Of a stretch of 64,000 nt of DNA, positions 39,507-51,900 are shown in pieces. The translations under genes and the position numbers were made by a program. How positions within the stretch are numbered: the first letter of the stretch is position 1; each line of letters opens with the position of its first letter. The stretch covers positions 66,093,501-66,157,500 of the forward strand of contig CM053810.1 of NCBI GenBank assembly GCA_028671895.1, in the 5' to 3' direction. The notes under the pieces are model-generated. The model saw only the letters and a program-made list of their open reading frames with translations, did no database searches and was not told the DNA's origin. Source of the DNA: Oenanthe sinensis. Lineage: Eukaryota > Streptophyta > Magnoliopsida > Apiales > Apiaceae.

Positions 39507-41296
39507 TATATTTACATGAAGTGTTTCTGTGTCTGATAATACTAGAAAAGTGTTTTGATTTTTTAATATTTTATTTGGTTCAAATTGTGGTTTTCTTTCA
39601 GTATTTGGTTCAAATACGTTAGTATATACTTTAAGATAAATTAGATTAATTTTTTTTACGTGCATGTATAAATATAATTAAAAAACTTTTACTTATAAAG
39701 ATTTTAATTAAACTTTCAATACTAACTTTTAAAGTTTATGTATCTTCTTTTAAAAATATTAAACTATTTCAAATAGTGTATATATATAGGCAAAAGTTTT
39801 ATGAATTTTTTTATTTAGAGTACTAATTAGAGAATATATAATTTTTGCATCATATTTTGATTATTATATATTTCAGAATCTAATGTAGAATATATATGTC
39901 TCCAATTTATATTTCATTTAAGAGTCAACCCACATAGGTATATTTTAATAAATTATTTTGTACAATTTTAATAAATTATTTTAGAATCTATTTTAATTTG
40001 TTAAAGTGTTAACTTACTGTATATTTGTAAATACAGAATTGAAATTATTTTTATATATTTTATAATGTTAACATTTGTATTTTTATTCACTAATCAAAAT
40101 TGTAATTAAAATATTTTTCATATCTTATAGAAATATATTAAATTTAAGTAGTATATGGCTATATATATATATATATGTTGTTTGTAAAATTATTATTTAT
40201 ATAATATGAACATAAAATAAAATAATTATTTAACCAAAAAGGCAAAAATAATAATTTTTTTGTTTTCACTCCGATACTGCTTTATGGTTTGCTCCGAATT
40301 TTAAAAACCGAAGACAGCAAGTAAAAAGAAAGTAAAGTACTTTCATCCGAATTTTGGAGTGAAAGTTTTAGAGTGAAAATATGTCTAATTTATATTTACT
40401 TTCATTTGTTTTTTTCCATATTAAAAACTCGAGAGTACAGATATGAGTAAAATTGAAATTACTTTAGTTACCTTTCACTTACTTAATTTCTTCCATTTTT
40501 AAAATTCGAAAATAAGGTGTTATTAAAATGGATCCATGCTTGTATTAATAAAACGGATCCATTTTAAACGACACCACATTAGACGCTTATAAATATTAAA
40601 GGATTTCCAAATTCGTAATATTCTATTTTTAGTGCTATAGATTTGATCGACACTTGCATTGTAGTACTTGATTAAATATATTAATTGACCCTCAGATTTG
40701 TACCGATCAGAAAGGTGAAGCATTTTGAGAACAAATGATGGGTAGTATTAATTACATGTATTGGAATTGGAAAAATTGTCCGAAAGAATGAAAAGGGATG
40801 TTTATGAACGGTGATACTCCTACTTGAAACGGTTGCTAATAACATAAATGTGTTAGATCGATCAACATTATTTGATGAAGTGCTCCAAAAATAAATTATG
40901 CTGCGTACTTTGAATGATAACACTTATAATTTAGGATATATTTATTAAGCTAATGGAATATATTTTGAGTGATTAACATTCGTCAAAATGATTGTTTAAT
41001 CCATCAATCCACGCTTTTTTTCTCGAATGCTATTAACACTTTTTTTTTGTGAATCTTGGGTCACATCACTTTAATTAAAATACCATTTTTAGGGTTTTTT
41101 CTCTCGGCGAGAAAAAATGATACAAAGTGTTGGTTGTTAACAAACGATTGTTTTAGACGAGGTGTCTTCTTTAATATATTTGTATATTTGAATTTATTAA
41201 TGATGTTACATTTTTAAAAATATATTATTGATTTTTTGGGTTTTATTTGGAATTTTAATATAGTTTTATGTCCAAAATTATAGATGTGAATGATTA
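39507..41296. other. AT-rich intergenic stretch
   Basis: Nothing gene-like is visible; long A/T runs and short low-complexity tracts only. Confidence 0.6.
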
Positions 41297-42155
41297 TCCT
41301 TTATATATATAATAGGAGGAAAAGGAGAAGTAAATGAGTCATTTTATTCAAAAAATTCATGAGTCATTTTATTCAAATGATGTTACCACTATACCCTTAA
41401 GTATTTAAATGAAATTCATGTTACTTTATTAATTGTGCGCATTAAATATATTGTCATCTAATATTAATAACTTTAATATAAAGCTAATATAAATATAAAA
41501 TATTAAATTATAAGAAATATAATTTTATTCATAATAAATGATTATTTTACTCATATCTCTCGAATGATATATAAAATTTGTGTATATTTAGATATCCAAT
41601 TGTCTATTATAATATTTAAATAGTATATTCATCAAATATTTTTAAATATACAGATAGATTAAAAAATGCAACATTAAATATAAGATCAGATATATTAAAT
41701 AATATATTAGGATAAATATAGTGTTGAAATAAAAAATATTTCATTAAAAAAATGGAATAATTGATACTATATAATGATATATATACTATATTATTATATC
41801 CGAAAAATTAAAAAATTTGGTCGGTTGGTCGGTACGGTACTGGATCACGAGACTAAAATATATATTAAATATAATTTTAGTTATTAAAATACGGGCCCGA
41901 ACCTAAAAAATATATTACATATAATTTTACTTATTAAAATACAGATCCTAACTATATACATATCTATATTGACTACTATTTTTTAGGTTCAATTATATAT
42001 TTATTATAACACGAGTCCAGATTATAACATATTTATATTAAATAGAATAAATTTATATAAAAGAAGAGAACATATAAATATCAATATAAATATAAATAAA
42101 AAATCAATTTATTTAAATATTAGTTATCCCGTGATTCACACGGGTTATAAACTTG
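41297..42155 (+). mobile_element. Helitron-like element, copy B
   Basis: Starts TCCTTTATATATATAATAGG after an A, and ends with the hairpin CCCGTG-ATTCA-CACGGG followed by TTATAAACTTG before a T. A 5' TC, a 3' GC hairpin and a near-CTRR terminus inserted at A/T are hallmarks of Helitrons; the CTTG terminus departs from the rule by one base. Its distal part matches copy A. No Rep/helicase coding, so it is non-autonomous. Confidence 0.55.
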
Positions 42156-43517
42156 TAAAATATATGATGGATTAGTTGAAACTCTAATCATTTGAAATAA
42201 ATGAACTTTGAACAATAAATTTTGAATTATATAAAAAATTATTTGAATTTGTGTAATAAAATGAAAATTTTAAAATGGAACCATATATATTATATGTATT
42301 AATTTATTAAATTTAAATATAGAGACTTGAGTTAAGTTAAAAATAAAATAAATTTTAAATTTTGCATGATATATAATATATAACTACATTATATATGTAT
42401 TATTAAGAAAATTATATTTTAAATATTAAAATATATTTATATAAAATGTCAGAATTAGTGATTATAACATGTACCTAATTCCACATCGAAACATGCGTAG
42501 ATTTTATTTTAATATATAAGGTAGAGTATTATTATCAAGTCTAAGTAGATTACTTAAGTTTTTATATTTAGGTAAATATTGTACTCTGACCTTATGTGTA
42601 AATACGGATTCAGGACATGACTTGATTTTAAAAATTAAAGAGCTTTATTCAAAAAATAAATAAATTAAAGAGCTCGAAATTTGATTTGGGCTGTGACATA
42701 TGGTATAGATCAAAATTTTAAAAGTTTGATGCGTCAAGTTGTTGGAAATGAGGACACAAGTACCGGTGGTATTATCCCACAATAAATAAAGATTCGAAAA
42801 TTAGAATACAAAGCTAACCAATATTATTTCACAATGGCTATAGAGGTGTGATCATGGCATGTAGATTATCTGTTCGATGGACTTATGAGCTATCTGTTCG
42901 GTCTGATTAGAACGTTGAAAATTTAAATAAAAAATTTTTAGAAAAAATTATAATCAAATTAAAAAAATAATAAAAATAAAAATTAAACTAGTGACACGTT
43001 CCTCGCACGAGCTTCTATGTTAGTTATAATAATAATTCGTGGAGTGATTTCTTGAATACACTGAAAAAAATCAAATACACATATTTTTATATTGATGAAA
43101 GTACGCCGCAGCTGCATGGAAGGCTTTATTTTTTTATGAATAAATACGTGATTTGATTTGTTTTAACGAGTTTGCTAAATTTTAATTTTAATTATTTTTA
43201 TAAATGCCGTGTAATATTTTATTAATATTTTTTTTAGACAAAAGTAACTTTTTCATTAAGGAATTGTATCGAAATATAATGTTCACCGTGGCTGGGATTT
43301 CTTTCATCCAAAAAGTTTATCATCTAACCGAAAGTCATGCACAGATGTCCCCGAAAATTTAGAAAATAAAACTCAATATTTGAAAAAAGAACACCCATAT
43401 AAAACATAAATAGCGAAAACTTTGAAACTAATAATAAAATCGATATTTGGCTTTGCTTGACCCAGCTCAATCATATCATCATATTTCCGTCAAATGTAAT
43501 TCATTGTCCTCTTGCGC
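42156..43517. other. AT-rich intergenic stretch before the solo LTR
   Basis: No gene is visible. A GC-richer patch near 42985-43010 (ACTAGTGACACG ... GCACGAGC) may be another worn Helitron end in minus orientation, without a detectable partner terminus. Confidence 0.5.
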
Positions 43518-45486
43518 TGTAAAATCCTGTTTTTTTTTAATTTATTGTTATTTAATTGGATATTAGATTTAGTTTTTTTTTTAATAATAGTATTAGTTAG
43601 AAGCTTCTAGAATTTCTTTTTGGGTAAGTTAATTCAAAAAAGAAAAAAATTTGTTATTGATGGAAAGAGGCATAAGAATATTTTAGAAAATAGAAATCTT
43701 TTTATACAAATCCTAGAATAATTTTATTTTAGAAGTTGATTTAGGAGGTGGAGAAACTTTAGGACCAAGTTTTAGATTAAAAGAATTGAATTAGGTTTTG
43801 TGTGCCTATATAAAGACCCTTAGCAATCCAAAATAAGCCGCACAACTAATTCATTCTAGAGGTACGTAAAACTTGCTTGCAATTTATGTGTTGTTTGATT
43901 CATATACACGTCTACCGTGCTTTTTATTTTTGATAATATATGTTGTCTTGCATGCTTTAACATGACTAATTGATATTATCATGTTAGTTAGTTATAAAGG
44001 TGACCACTGACTACATGCTTGTTTTGTGCTGCATAATCATGTTATGCTATATAAAACGATTATATACCATGTTGCATTCCACATACTTTAACTTTGCATG
44101 AAAACATGAGATTGAAAATTTAATGTGTATTATTAGTTTAATTATACATGTATGTTTAAGCACATGTATATTAAACTGCTTTTATTCGAAAACAATTAAT
44201 TAATTATGTTAGATTCTATGATGTGAAAAAAAAATTATGCCTGATTAAATAATTTGTGATTAAATATATGCTCATGTATATAGTTCTCAATTTGATTTAA
44301 TTGTTTAGAGAAGAAAAGTACATATAATATGTAAATCACAGGAGCATGTTGATTAAATCATGTATATTATGTTAAAGTTGACATGCAGAGTTCCGAGTTT
44401 TAATTATAAAAATTGATACTTGAATTCATGATTATATGTACTTAGCCAGTGGTCTTCAAAATTCTTTTCATAGTATATTAATTGGTTAGTTAATTTAATT
44501 ACCATGCATGCCATATATGTACAATTTGTGCCATACGTGTTATTGAAATTTGTCATAGAAAATTTTAGAATAAGTAATAAATCGGTGTGTATTGATTTAA
44601 TTATAGGATCTGTTCGTGTAATTAAGATTTGATTTATAAGTGTCGACCTTGAGGTAAGTATCTTTTGACTTATTTTTATTTTCGAAAATATTTTGATACT
44701 GTGATTTCGAATTTCGTATAAGATATAAGAATATTGTTTCGAACTGTATAAGATATAAGAATATTTTAGAAACCCAGTCTCTACGTTTTGAACTCGTTCG
44801 TAATTTACGCTATAGTTCCGGAACTAGTCTTAGATACCCTTATTAGGGGCACAAGTGTGCACTCTTAGATACCTGATAAGGGCGCGTGATTATTGAACTT
44901 TAGATCCCGTCCACTGGGAAAGTGTGGTAAAGAATAAGAATAAGATGTCGGTCACTGGCAAAGTGTGGCCGTAGAGCAAGACTGTGGAATTTTATAAGAT
45001 TATCGTACTGTTTATTAAAGGATTTTTAAAATATTAAAACTGTGGGTTGGATTGTCTTTCTAAAAGTGTTTTTAAAATTGATATTATTTTTGAAGGAAAA
45101 ATTGTTTTAATAAAACACCCACTGATTTTGAGGATAATAGTTAGTCAATTTGTTACTTGCTGAGCTGTGTAGCTCACCATTTTCCATATATTTCAGGTTC
45201 GTACGTTGTGGAAGCTTAAAAGATTAAAGATGTGAACTTGTGGAATTTTCGTACTATTTGATTAAGTGAATTTTGATAAGACTTATCGTATTATTAGAAT
45301 AAATTTTGTTGCATGTGTTAGACGTTAATTATTGAGCATGTGGAGCTGCGTCTCTCAATTTAATTGTTTTGATATTATATTTGACTTTAATTTGACTTTT
45401 GAGAAATTTGGAATTTATCGAATAAGAATTTATTTTATTAAATTTTGAATAATGTATTAATAGTCCGAAAAGGGCGGGCTGTTACA
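43518..45486 (+). mobile_element. Solo LTR of a probable Ty3/gypsy-type retrotransposon
   Basis: A 1,969-bp unit begins TGTAAAATCC and ends GGGCTGTTACA. It is flanked by perfect 5-bp duplications TGCGC at 43513-43517 and 45487-45491. A TATA box, CTATATAAAG, stands at 43806-43815, as in the U3/R part of an LTR. The late segment TGCTGAGCTGTGTAGCTCACC (about 45158-45178) resembles text common in plant gypsy LTRs. No gag/pol coding is present and the duplications are direct neighbours of both ends, so this is one LTR left after recombination between the two LTRs. Superfamily is inferred. Confidence 0.8.
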
Positions 45487-45938
45487 TGCGCACTTGATTG
45501 CCATCCTCTTCCTTTAGACACCTATATCCAACGAAATAGTAGTTCACCTAATTAAAGCAACAAACAAGACTAATGAGCCTCGGTGATACTTTGCTATACT
45601 TTACCCGATTTTTTATCTTCATATTATGATATTACTAAATGATTGATGATTTTATGCATAGTCACCTTCTATTAATAGTTTGATTACAAAAGAAAGTACT
45701 GTAATTAATTTAGTACTTGTAGAGATCAAAACTTTGGATCAAACAATTATATATATGAAGTTGACTCCACCCTCAGTCTTCCAAATGGAACCGTAAATGT
45801 TTACCTTTTGGTCTAGGTAAACCCTTCAAGCGCAAAACCAATCTTCTTCTTGTGCAAGTTCTTCTTCTTGTGCAAGCTCATCATCATCATCACTGCCATA
45901 CACGAATCGTGTATGCTGGCCATTTACACTGATTTTGC

Positions 45939-47108
45939 TCAACCCTTCACCAATATGAATGCTGCATCCCCGTTATCGAAATCTTCTTCTTCTTCGTAAT
46001 GATATGTATAATAACCGGACCCTACTTCATCTTCAACATCATCATCATCACTGTCTTCTTCATCTTTGGAACTTGCATTCACTTTAAGTGACCAGATAGA
46101 TGCATTATCATCATCAGTATACAACTTGGCCTTACTTTCTGTATCATCATCCCCATCATCAGTATACAACTTGGCCTTACTTTCTACACTCCCTCCTTGA
46201 GATGTCATAGTTGAGACACAATCAGATGAATTAGAAGAAACCTCTGATTTCTCGTAGAAATCAAACAGCAGAGACCTTGTTATCAAACTCTCTTCTTTCT
46301 TTTTATTCTGCCTATCAATTATCTCGGTAACCATCTATTAAACAAAATATAAAACAACATCAATTTCAAGAAAAACACAATCTTCACATAATCAATAAAA
46401 ATACGATCTTCACATAATTAGTTAAAAAAAGGCCTTTATTAATAGAAAAATGAACAAAAACAAACCTTTGTGATGGAGACTTGTTCGAGGACAGGAGTGG
46501 AAATACCCGAGACCAATCCGATATTTTCTACGTTTTGAGTTCCATAAAAAGAAGGAGTATTAGTAGGAGTTGGGGCAAGAAGAGGCATTGGAGAATTAGT
46601 AAGAAGTCCTTTTAGATGAACAAAAGGCCCACCATCATCCTCCAATGAAAACCTCAAAATTTCGCCTCGTTCTTCGACTTTCTGCAATAGGCTCTTCACT
46701 TGACTCCTCAACAATGCTTCACCAGAACCAGGACTAGTACTTGCAATGTTATTATTACAACTCTGACTACTAATAACACTCCTTTTCTTGGAAAATCCTG
46801 ATGACGGGGTACTCAAATTCCCCATTGCCAGTCCAACAATCGGAGAATCATTCGTTATATCGAACAATGCTGATCGATCTTGCTGCTTTTTCCCACTTTT
46901 TTGTATTGATTTTGACACACCACCCTTTTGATCATTTGCTGCAAGTTGGATTTTAGTAATTATTAATTGTGTAATTTATGTGTGTGTGTGACAAAAAAGA
47001 TGCATTAAAATTGTAAAAAATGAACTTACTTGATATGGGCAATGTGTTATTGGAAGAAGCCAAAGCATGTGATCTTGTAATTCTTCTTGCTGATGATGGA
47101 GTCTCCAT
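45939..47108 (-). CDS. Uncharacterised acidic plant protein with a destruction-box motif
   Basis: Three exons on the minus strand: 47108-47030, 46938-46466 and 46334-45939, giving 315 residues. I do not recognise a named family. The N-terminus is basic (METPSSARRITRSHA). RSALFDITN at residues 48-56 fits the APC/C D-box RxxLxxIxN exactly, and SPIVGLAMG and TPSS follow. The middle has a leucine-rich stretch (LLRSQVKSLLQKVEERGEI) and the C-terminus is Asp/Glu-rich with a 15-residue tandem duplication (ESKAKLYTDD twice). Upstream, on the gene's own strand, are MSA-type AACGG motifs. Together these suggest a protein made in G2/M and destroyed by the proteasome; that is inference. At the stop, another frame continues with SKISVNGQHTRFVYGSDDDD and ends near 45832, so the last exon may carry a frameshift or an unrecognised short intron. 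Confidence 0.7.
46105..46190 (-). repeat. 45-bp tandem duplication in the coding exon of the acidic protein
   Basis: The plus-strand word AGTATACAACTTGGCCTTAC recurs with a 45-base period (ending 46140 and 46185). It keeps the frame and adds 15 residues (ESKAKLYTDDGDDDT next to ESKAKLYTDDDNAS). Confidence 0.85.
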
Positions 47109-47134
47109 TTGTTCTTCTTGAATATCTTGATAAC

Positions 47135-47153
47135 TGTGTGTGTGTGTGTGTGT
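47135..47153. repeat. (TG)n microsatellite in the 5' flank of the acidic-protein gene
   Basis: Dinucleotide run 27 bases upstream of the start codon, i.e. (CA)n on the coding strand. A GA run follows near 47199-47213. Confidence 0.8.
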
Positions 47154-47295
47154 TTTATAACAGAACTTGATCAATGAAAGAGATGGGGATGACTATGTGA
47201 GAGAGAGAGAGAGATGTAATGTGTGTAAATATATAATCACATGTGAAGAAGCTAGTCGATGATTTCAGGGTTGACACTTGACAGACATGAAATAT

Positions 47296-47358
47296 GACCG
47301 TTATAGAGAGTGTGTTGACGCGGTATTTGACGACGCCGTTTTGAAAGTAGCCGTTGGG
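47296..47358 (-). promoter_or_regulatory. MSA-type (mitosis-specific activator) motif cluster
   Basis: On the minus strand, 47358-47348 reads CCCAACGGCTA, a full match to the MSA consensus YCYAACGGYYA. 47306-47296 reads TATAACGGTCA, 10 of 11. A third AACGG core lies at 47340-47336. They sit about 190-250 bases upstream of the minus-strand ATG. Three-repeat MYB (MYB3R) factors bind such sites to drive G2/M genes; control of this gene is inferred. Confidence 0.6.
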
Positions 47359-47636
47359 AAGCTACAATGCCTAAAAGGGGGAGAGTAGTGCAATTTGGGC
47401 CGCTTACTGTTTAAAAAAGCTATTTTAAGGCCCGTTAGGTAGAAAATTCTACCTAGTAATATTGATATTGAATAATACTTTATAGAAAAATATGATTTAG
47501 GCTAGATTAGATTAAAATGATTAGAGGATTTTAACGATTTTTAAGACTTATTTTATTTCGATAAGATCTAAAATCGTATTCTACTTTTCTGACCCCTTCC
47601 TGAATAAAATTGATTAAATTTTTTGAATAAAATTAT

Positions 47637-47887
47637 GAATAAATCTTGACACACATACTAAAACACTATAAACTCACTACCAAAGAGTTTAAAAATAGTA
47701 TGACCCGAGCACGATTGGATAACTCAAATAGTTAAGGTTTTATCATCTCTCGTCTTAGGTCATGGGTTCAACTCCGACTCTTAGAATAGATACTCATTTA
47801 GATTGAATTCTTTATTATTATTATTCCTATTTTTAAACTCTTGGTAGTGAGTTTGTAGTATTTTAGTATGTGTGCCAATATTTATTC
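47637..47887. mobile_element. Foldback element: ~60-bp inverted arms around a tRNA-like core
   Basis: Arm 47637-47697 pairs with arm 47828-47887 almost base for base (for example CACACATACTAAAA and AAACTCACTACC in both, in opposite orientation). The ~130-bp centre holds a B-box-like GGGTTCAACTCC at 47764-47775 and an A-box-like GGATAACTCAAATAGTT before it. It could be a TIR transposon with a SINE inside or a SINE-derived foldback unit. Confidence 0.65.
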
Positions 47888-48966
47888 TAAAATTATATAT
47901 ATATATATAATTTTCAGAATTTTAAAATTATATAAGAATAATATGTATTATAAAAAGTTAAATAAAATAAAAGTTATGAAATAAAAAAAGTATAAAAAAG
48001 TGAGATCAAAATTTGGTAATTTACCAAGTCAGGAAAAAGACTTCTTCAAAATATAAAGAGTGTGGAGAACATAATGAGTAAATCTAGACATACAAACTAG
48101 CGGACCAGCTCTTCCACTTGGAAGGCAAACTCGAAGCTGACCCTATGTCAAATCACCTGTACATTTTCTTCGTAAATTTCTCATGTTTTCTATAATAAAT
48201 TTCAACAATTGAATAGCAATTTTGCTTCAAAATTAGGTGACGGGATTATTTTAATATAAAAAATATAATTTAACTTTTTTTCATTTTTAATAAATGTATG
48301 GATATACATTACATGTCCAACGCTAAACAAATGTCAGCAATAAAGTTTACGTGTCAATACATTATACCTAATATCTAAAATATAGATCACTATAAAGGTT
48401 AACTCTTGTTAGGTATAATTTTAAATTTCATAGATTCGTCTTTTATATTTGTTGTTTAGTCTATACCTGTTATCTAAAAATATCTCCGTCAGCTACTAAC
48501 GTTGAAGATGCTCTTATAATACAATCATTCATGAACCGAAACCCCTTTGAAAACAATGATTTTAAAATTATAAAATTAGGCAAAAAAAATTATTTTTCCT
48601 ATAAATTGGTATATACAGAGTCACAAATAGATGAGGCAAGAAAAGGTCTAATAAAGGAAAAAGTGAATATAAAGACCAAAACAAAAAATAAAAGCCAACA
48701 CAATATTATTTTGTTATTATTCTCCAGCAGAAACAGGAGGGGAGGGGTTTCCCTCCTTTCTTGTCTTGTTCTTCTTTCCTCTTCTTCACAAATGCCATTT
48801 TAATTTTATCATATTTAATACAAGACCTATATTACTTGCTTGACCTACCAATATTTCCAATCAAACCTTCCTCATTCAATTTTGTACACTATTATTTATT
48901 CAATTTTTTCTCATCATTTTTGCATGATCATTTGAATTTTTTTAACATCTTCATTGGGAAAAAAAG
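47888..48966. other. Intergenic region and probable CDPK promoter/5' UTR
   Basis: No coding sequence supported. From about 48730 the sequence becomes pyrimidine-rich (CTCCTTTCTTGTC, TTCTTTCCTCTTCTTC), typical of a plant 5' leader, and leads to the CDPK start at 48967. Confidence 0.45.
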
Positions 48967-51900
48967 ATGGGTGTGTGTCTTTCAACCGCAAAGAATAACA
49001 ATGCAACACCGGGTGTGATCCCAGTTGCAGCGGTGAATGATAATGATAATGATAATAATGGCAATGCAACAACGCCTGTTGTTAATAAGGAGCAGCAGAA
49101 ACAGCACCAGCTGATCAAGCGGAAAAAAAAGATCAATGGGAGGACGGTGCCTATAGGGAAGAAAACGAATTTCGGATACGAGAGAAATTTTGAGAAGAGA
49201 TACATGATTGGAAAATTGTTGGGACATGGTCAGTTTGGGTACACGTATAGTGCTACAGATAATACTACTGGAGATCTTGTTGCTGTCAAAAGAATTGACA
49301 AGAATAAGGTACAATTTTGCATGCACAATTGACAACTTTTGTTCTTGTTTTGATGATCCATCAGTATAATTATTTTCATTTAATTTAACTCCAACTTTAA
49401 GTTCTAGACTATTGTTTATATAGTTGTGTCTTTTCTATTTGAAAGTTCTTTGAAAAAACGTTAGATAGATCATGTCTTATATTGTTATAAAATTAATATC
49501 CAGGAAAATAAATTATTTGAAAGTTACCCATCCTTGCACTTGGGTGGTGTGCACGGATCATGTCTTTGTTCTTATAAAATTGATATCCAGGCAAATTAGT
49601 TATCTGAAAGTTACCCGTCCTTTCATTTTGGGTGGTCTTCACATCCGTGCGGCTAATTGTTAGTTAAAATGAGTTTGAACTGCACTAAAAGGGGCAAGAT
49701 TGTCTACTCCGACCTTTAGAAACTCTTTTCCGATAAATATTATGTATAAATTGAGTGCCGGCAATCAAAATTTTGATTTTGTTTCTCAGTAAGTGTTTAT
49801 ATACACAAATGAAATTGCTGCTAATTAAAGATGTCAAATTGATGAACTTTTTGATTTGTCTATCTTCTGCGATTAAAGGAGTTGTGGCTAGTTTCTTCTA
49901 GTGTTCAATCCTGGATGCTGGGTTCAATTCAAATTGAGGTAGTGGAGGATGAATGGGTGTGTTTGGGACCTTAAACGTGCTTGCTTACCTTGTCGGTAGT
50001 TAATAGGAATGGAAAATGTGCTGGTTGTATATTTAGCGATAGTGTAATGTATATTCCTTAAATCTAACATATCAAAAGTGATCTTGCATTTTCTGGCAGA
50101 TGGTCCAACCTATTGCTGTTGAGGATGTCAAGCGAGAAGTAAAGATTTTGCAGGCTTTAAGTGGCCATGAGAATGTGGTTCAGTTCTATAGTGCATTTGA
50201 AGATGATTCTTATGTATATATAGCTATGGAGTAAGAATTGCTACTATATCCCCCCCCCCCTCCAAACACATCTCCTTTTTAGCATTCTTCGACTGTTTTG
50301 CGCACAACACATTTTTTAACAAATTAGATATACTGCAGAGAAAAAGTTGACGAAAAAGGGTTTTTCCTTGTGCATATTACAAAATTTTAAATGAATAAGA
50401 ATTTTAAGTATTTTCAAGAAAGCACACAGGAGGGATAAGTAAGAATTTGACCCCACGACCTTGGCCATGACTCATGAAGGAGTGGTAGGGAAGAGCCTTG
50501 CCGCTAGGATATTAATGTATCCACAAATGTCAACTTTGTATCCAGGCGAATTTACATTTTACTCTTTAAATATAAATGTCTAAAGAGAAAATATAGCGTG
50601 GGAAGGTCCAATTACAAGGCTTTTTTTCCTTAAAGAGGCTGTTTTAAACCCGTGACCTGAGGAATACTTGCACATCTACATTGCATGAAACAGGACCTTA
50701 AGATATGAACGAAAAAATGTACAATTTTAATCAACAAAGAAAATTTGCATGAACTGGACCAAAATGGCACTTAGAATAGAACAAAAAAAATCGGTAAAAG
50801 GGAATACAAAAAGAAAGGGAGCAAGTTCAACAGTTGTAAGGCTTCTGAAGTTTTTTCTAATTAATTATGTCGGTCATATGGGTTCTCCATAATTTGACTG
50901 TATTCTGCTTTCTTTTTGCTTTCTAGGTTGTGCGAAGGTGGGGAATTGCTGGATAGAATATTGTCGAAGTGAGTAATGTATCTTCTTAGAATGCATGTAG
51001 AATCAGCAGTTTACATTTTGTTCATTATTAGGTGCTTTTTTAAATGAAAAGATATGTGGTTATGGAACTTACTACTATATTCCTTTGTTCAGAAAAGACA
51101 GCCGTTATTCTGAGAAAGATGCTGCCCAAGTTGTGCGGCAAATGCTTAAGGTTGCAGCTGAGTGTCATCTAAATGGTTTGGTGCACCGTGACATGAAACC
51201 TGAAGTACGCATGATTTAAGTGAATTCAATTTTTGCATCAAGTAGTGCTATTTGCAGTTGCTTTCCTTATTTACTCATAAATATCTCTCTTTTAATTTCT
51301 TGCAGAATTTTCTTTTTAAATCACGACAAGAGGACTCACCCCTGAAGGCTACAGATTTTGGTTTGTCAGACTTTATAAAACCGGGTAGGTGGTAAATTAC
51401 TGTTTAATAAGTAATTTGAGATGGAAAAGGATGACCTTGTCACTTTCAGTATATAAGATGTATATGTTTTAGTTGTTTTTCCTGCCTAATTGGTAATAGA
51501 TGTTATTGTACCTGTAAAATTCTTATTTCATAGATTGTCACTCTTTTCAGTTTTTTTTATATGGAATATTTTTCAAAATATATCATGGTGATTGTTAAAC
51601 TTAGTGAATATTGTGGGTATTGTGTTGACATTCTATGCAGGAAAAAAATTTAAAGACATTGTTGGTAGTGCCTATTATGTTGCTCCGGAAGTATTAAAAC
51701 GAAAATCAGGCCCTGAATCAGATGTATGGAGTATTGGTGTCATTACCTACATTTTACTTTGTGGGCGGCGTCCTTTCTGGGATAAAACTGAGGAGGGAAT
51801 ATTTAGAGAAGTAAGCCACATTCCATTTGCTTTCAGAATGTTAATTTTTTCGTTGTTCGTTTATTATTTCACCATAGAGCCATATATTTGTAAGTTCTGG

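Noticed and set aside
42985..43010. Helitron 3' end in minus orientation
   Set aside because: Only a weak hairpin with ACTAG; no matching 5' TC terminus found to the right before the solo LTR.
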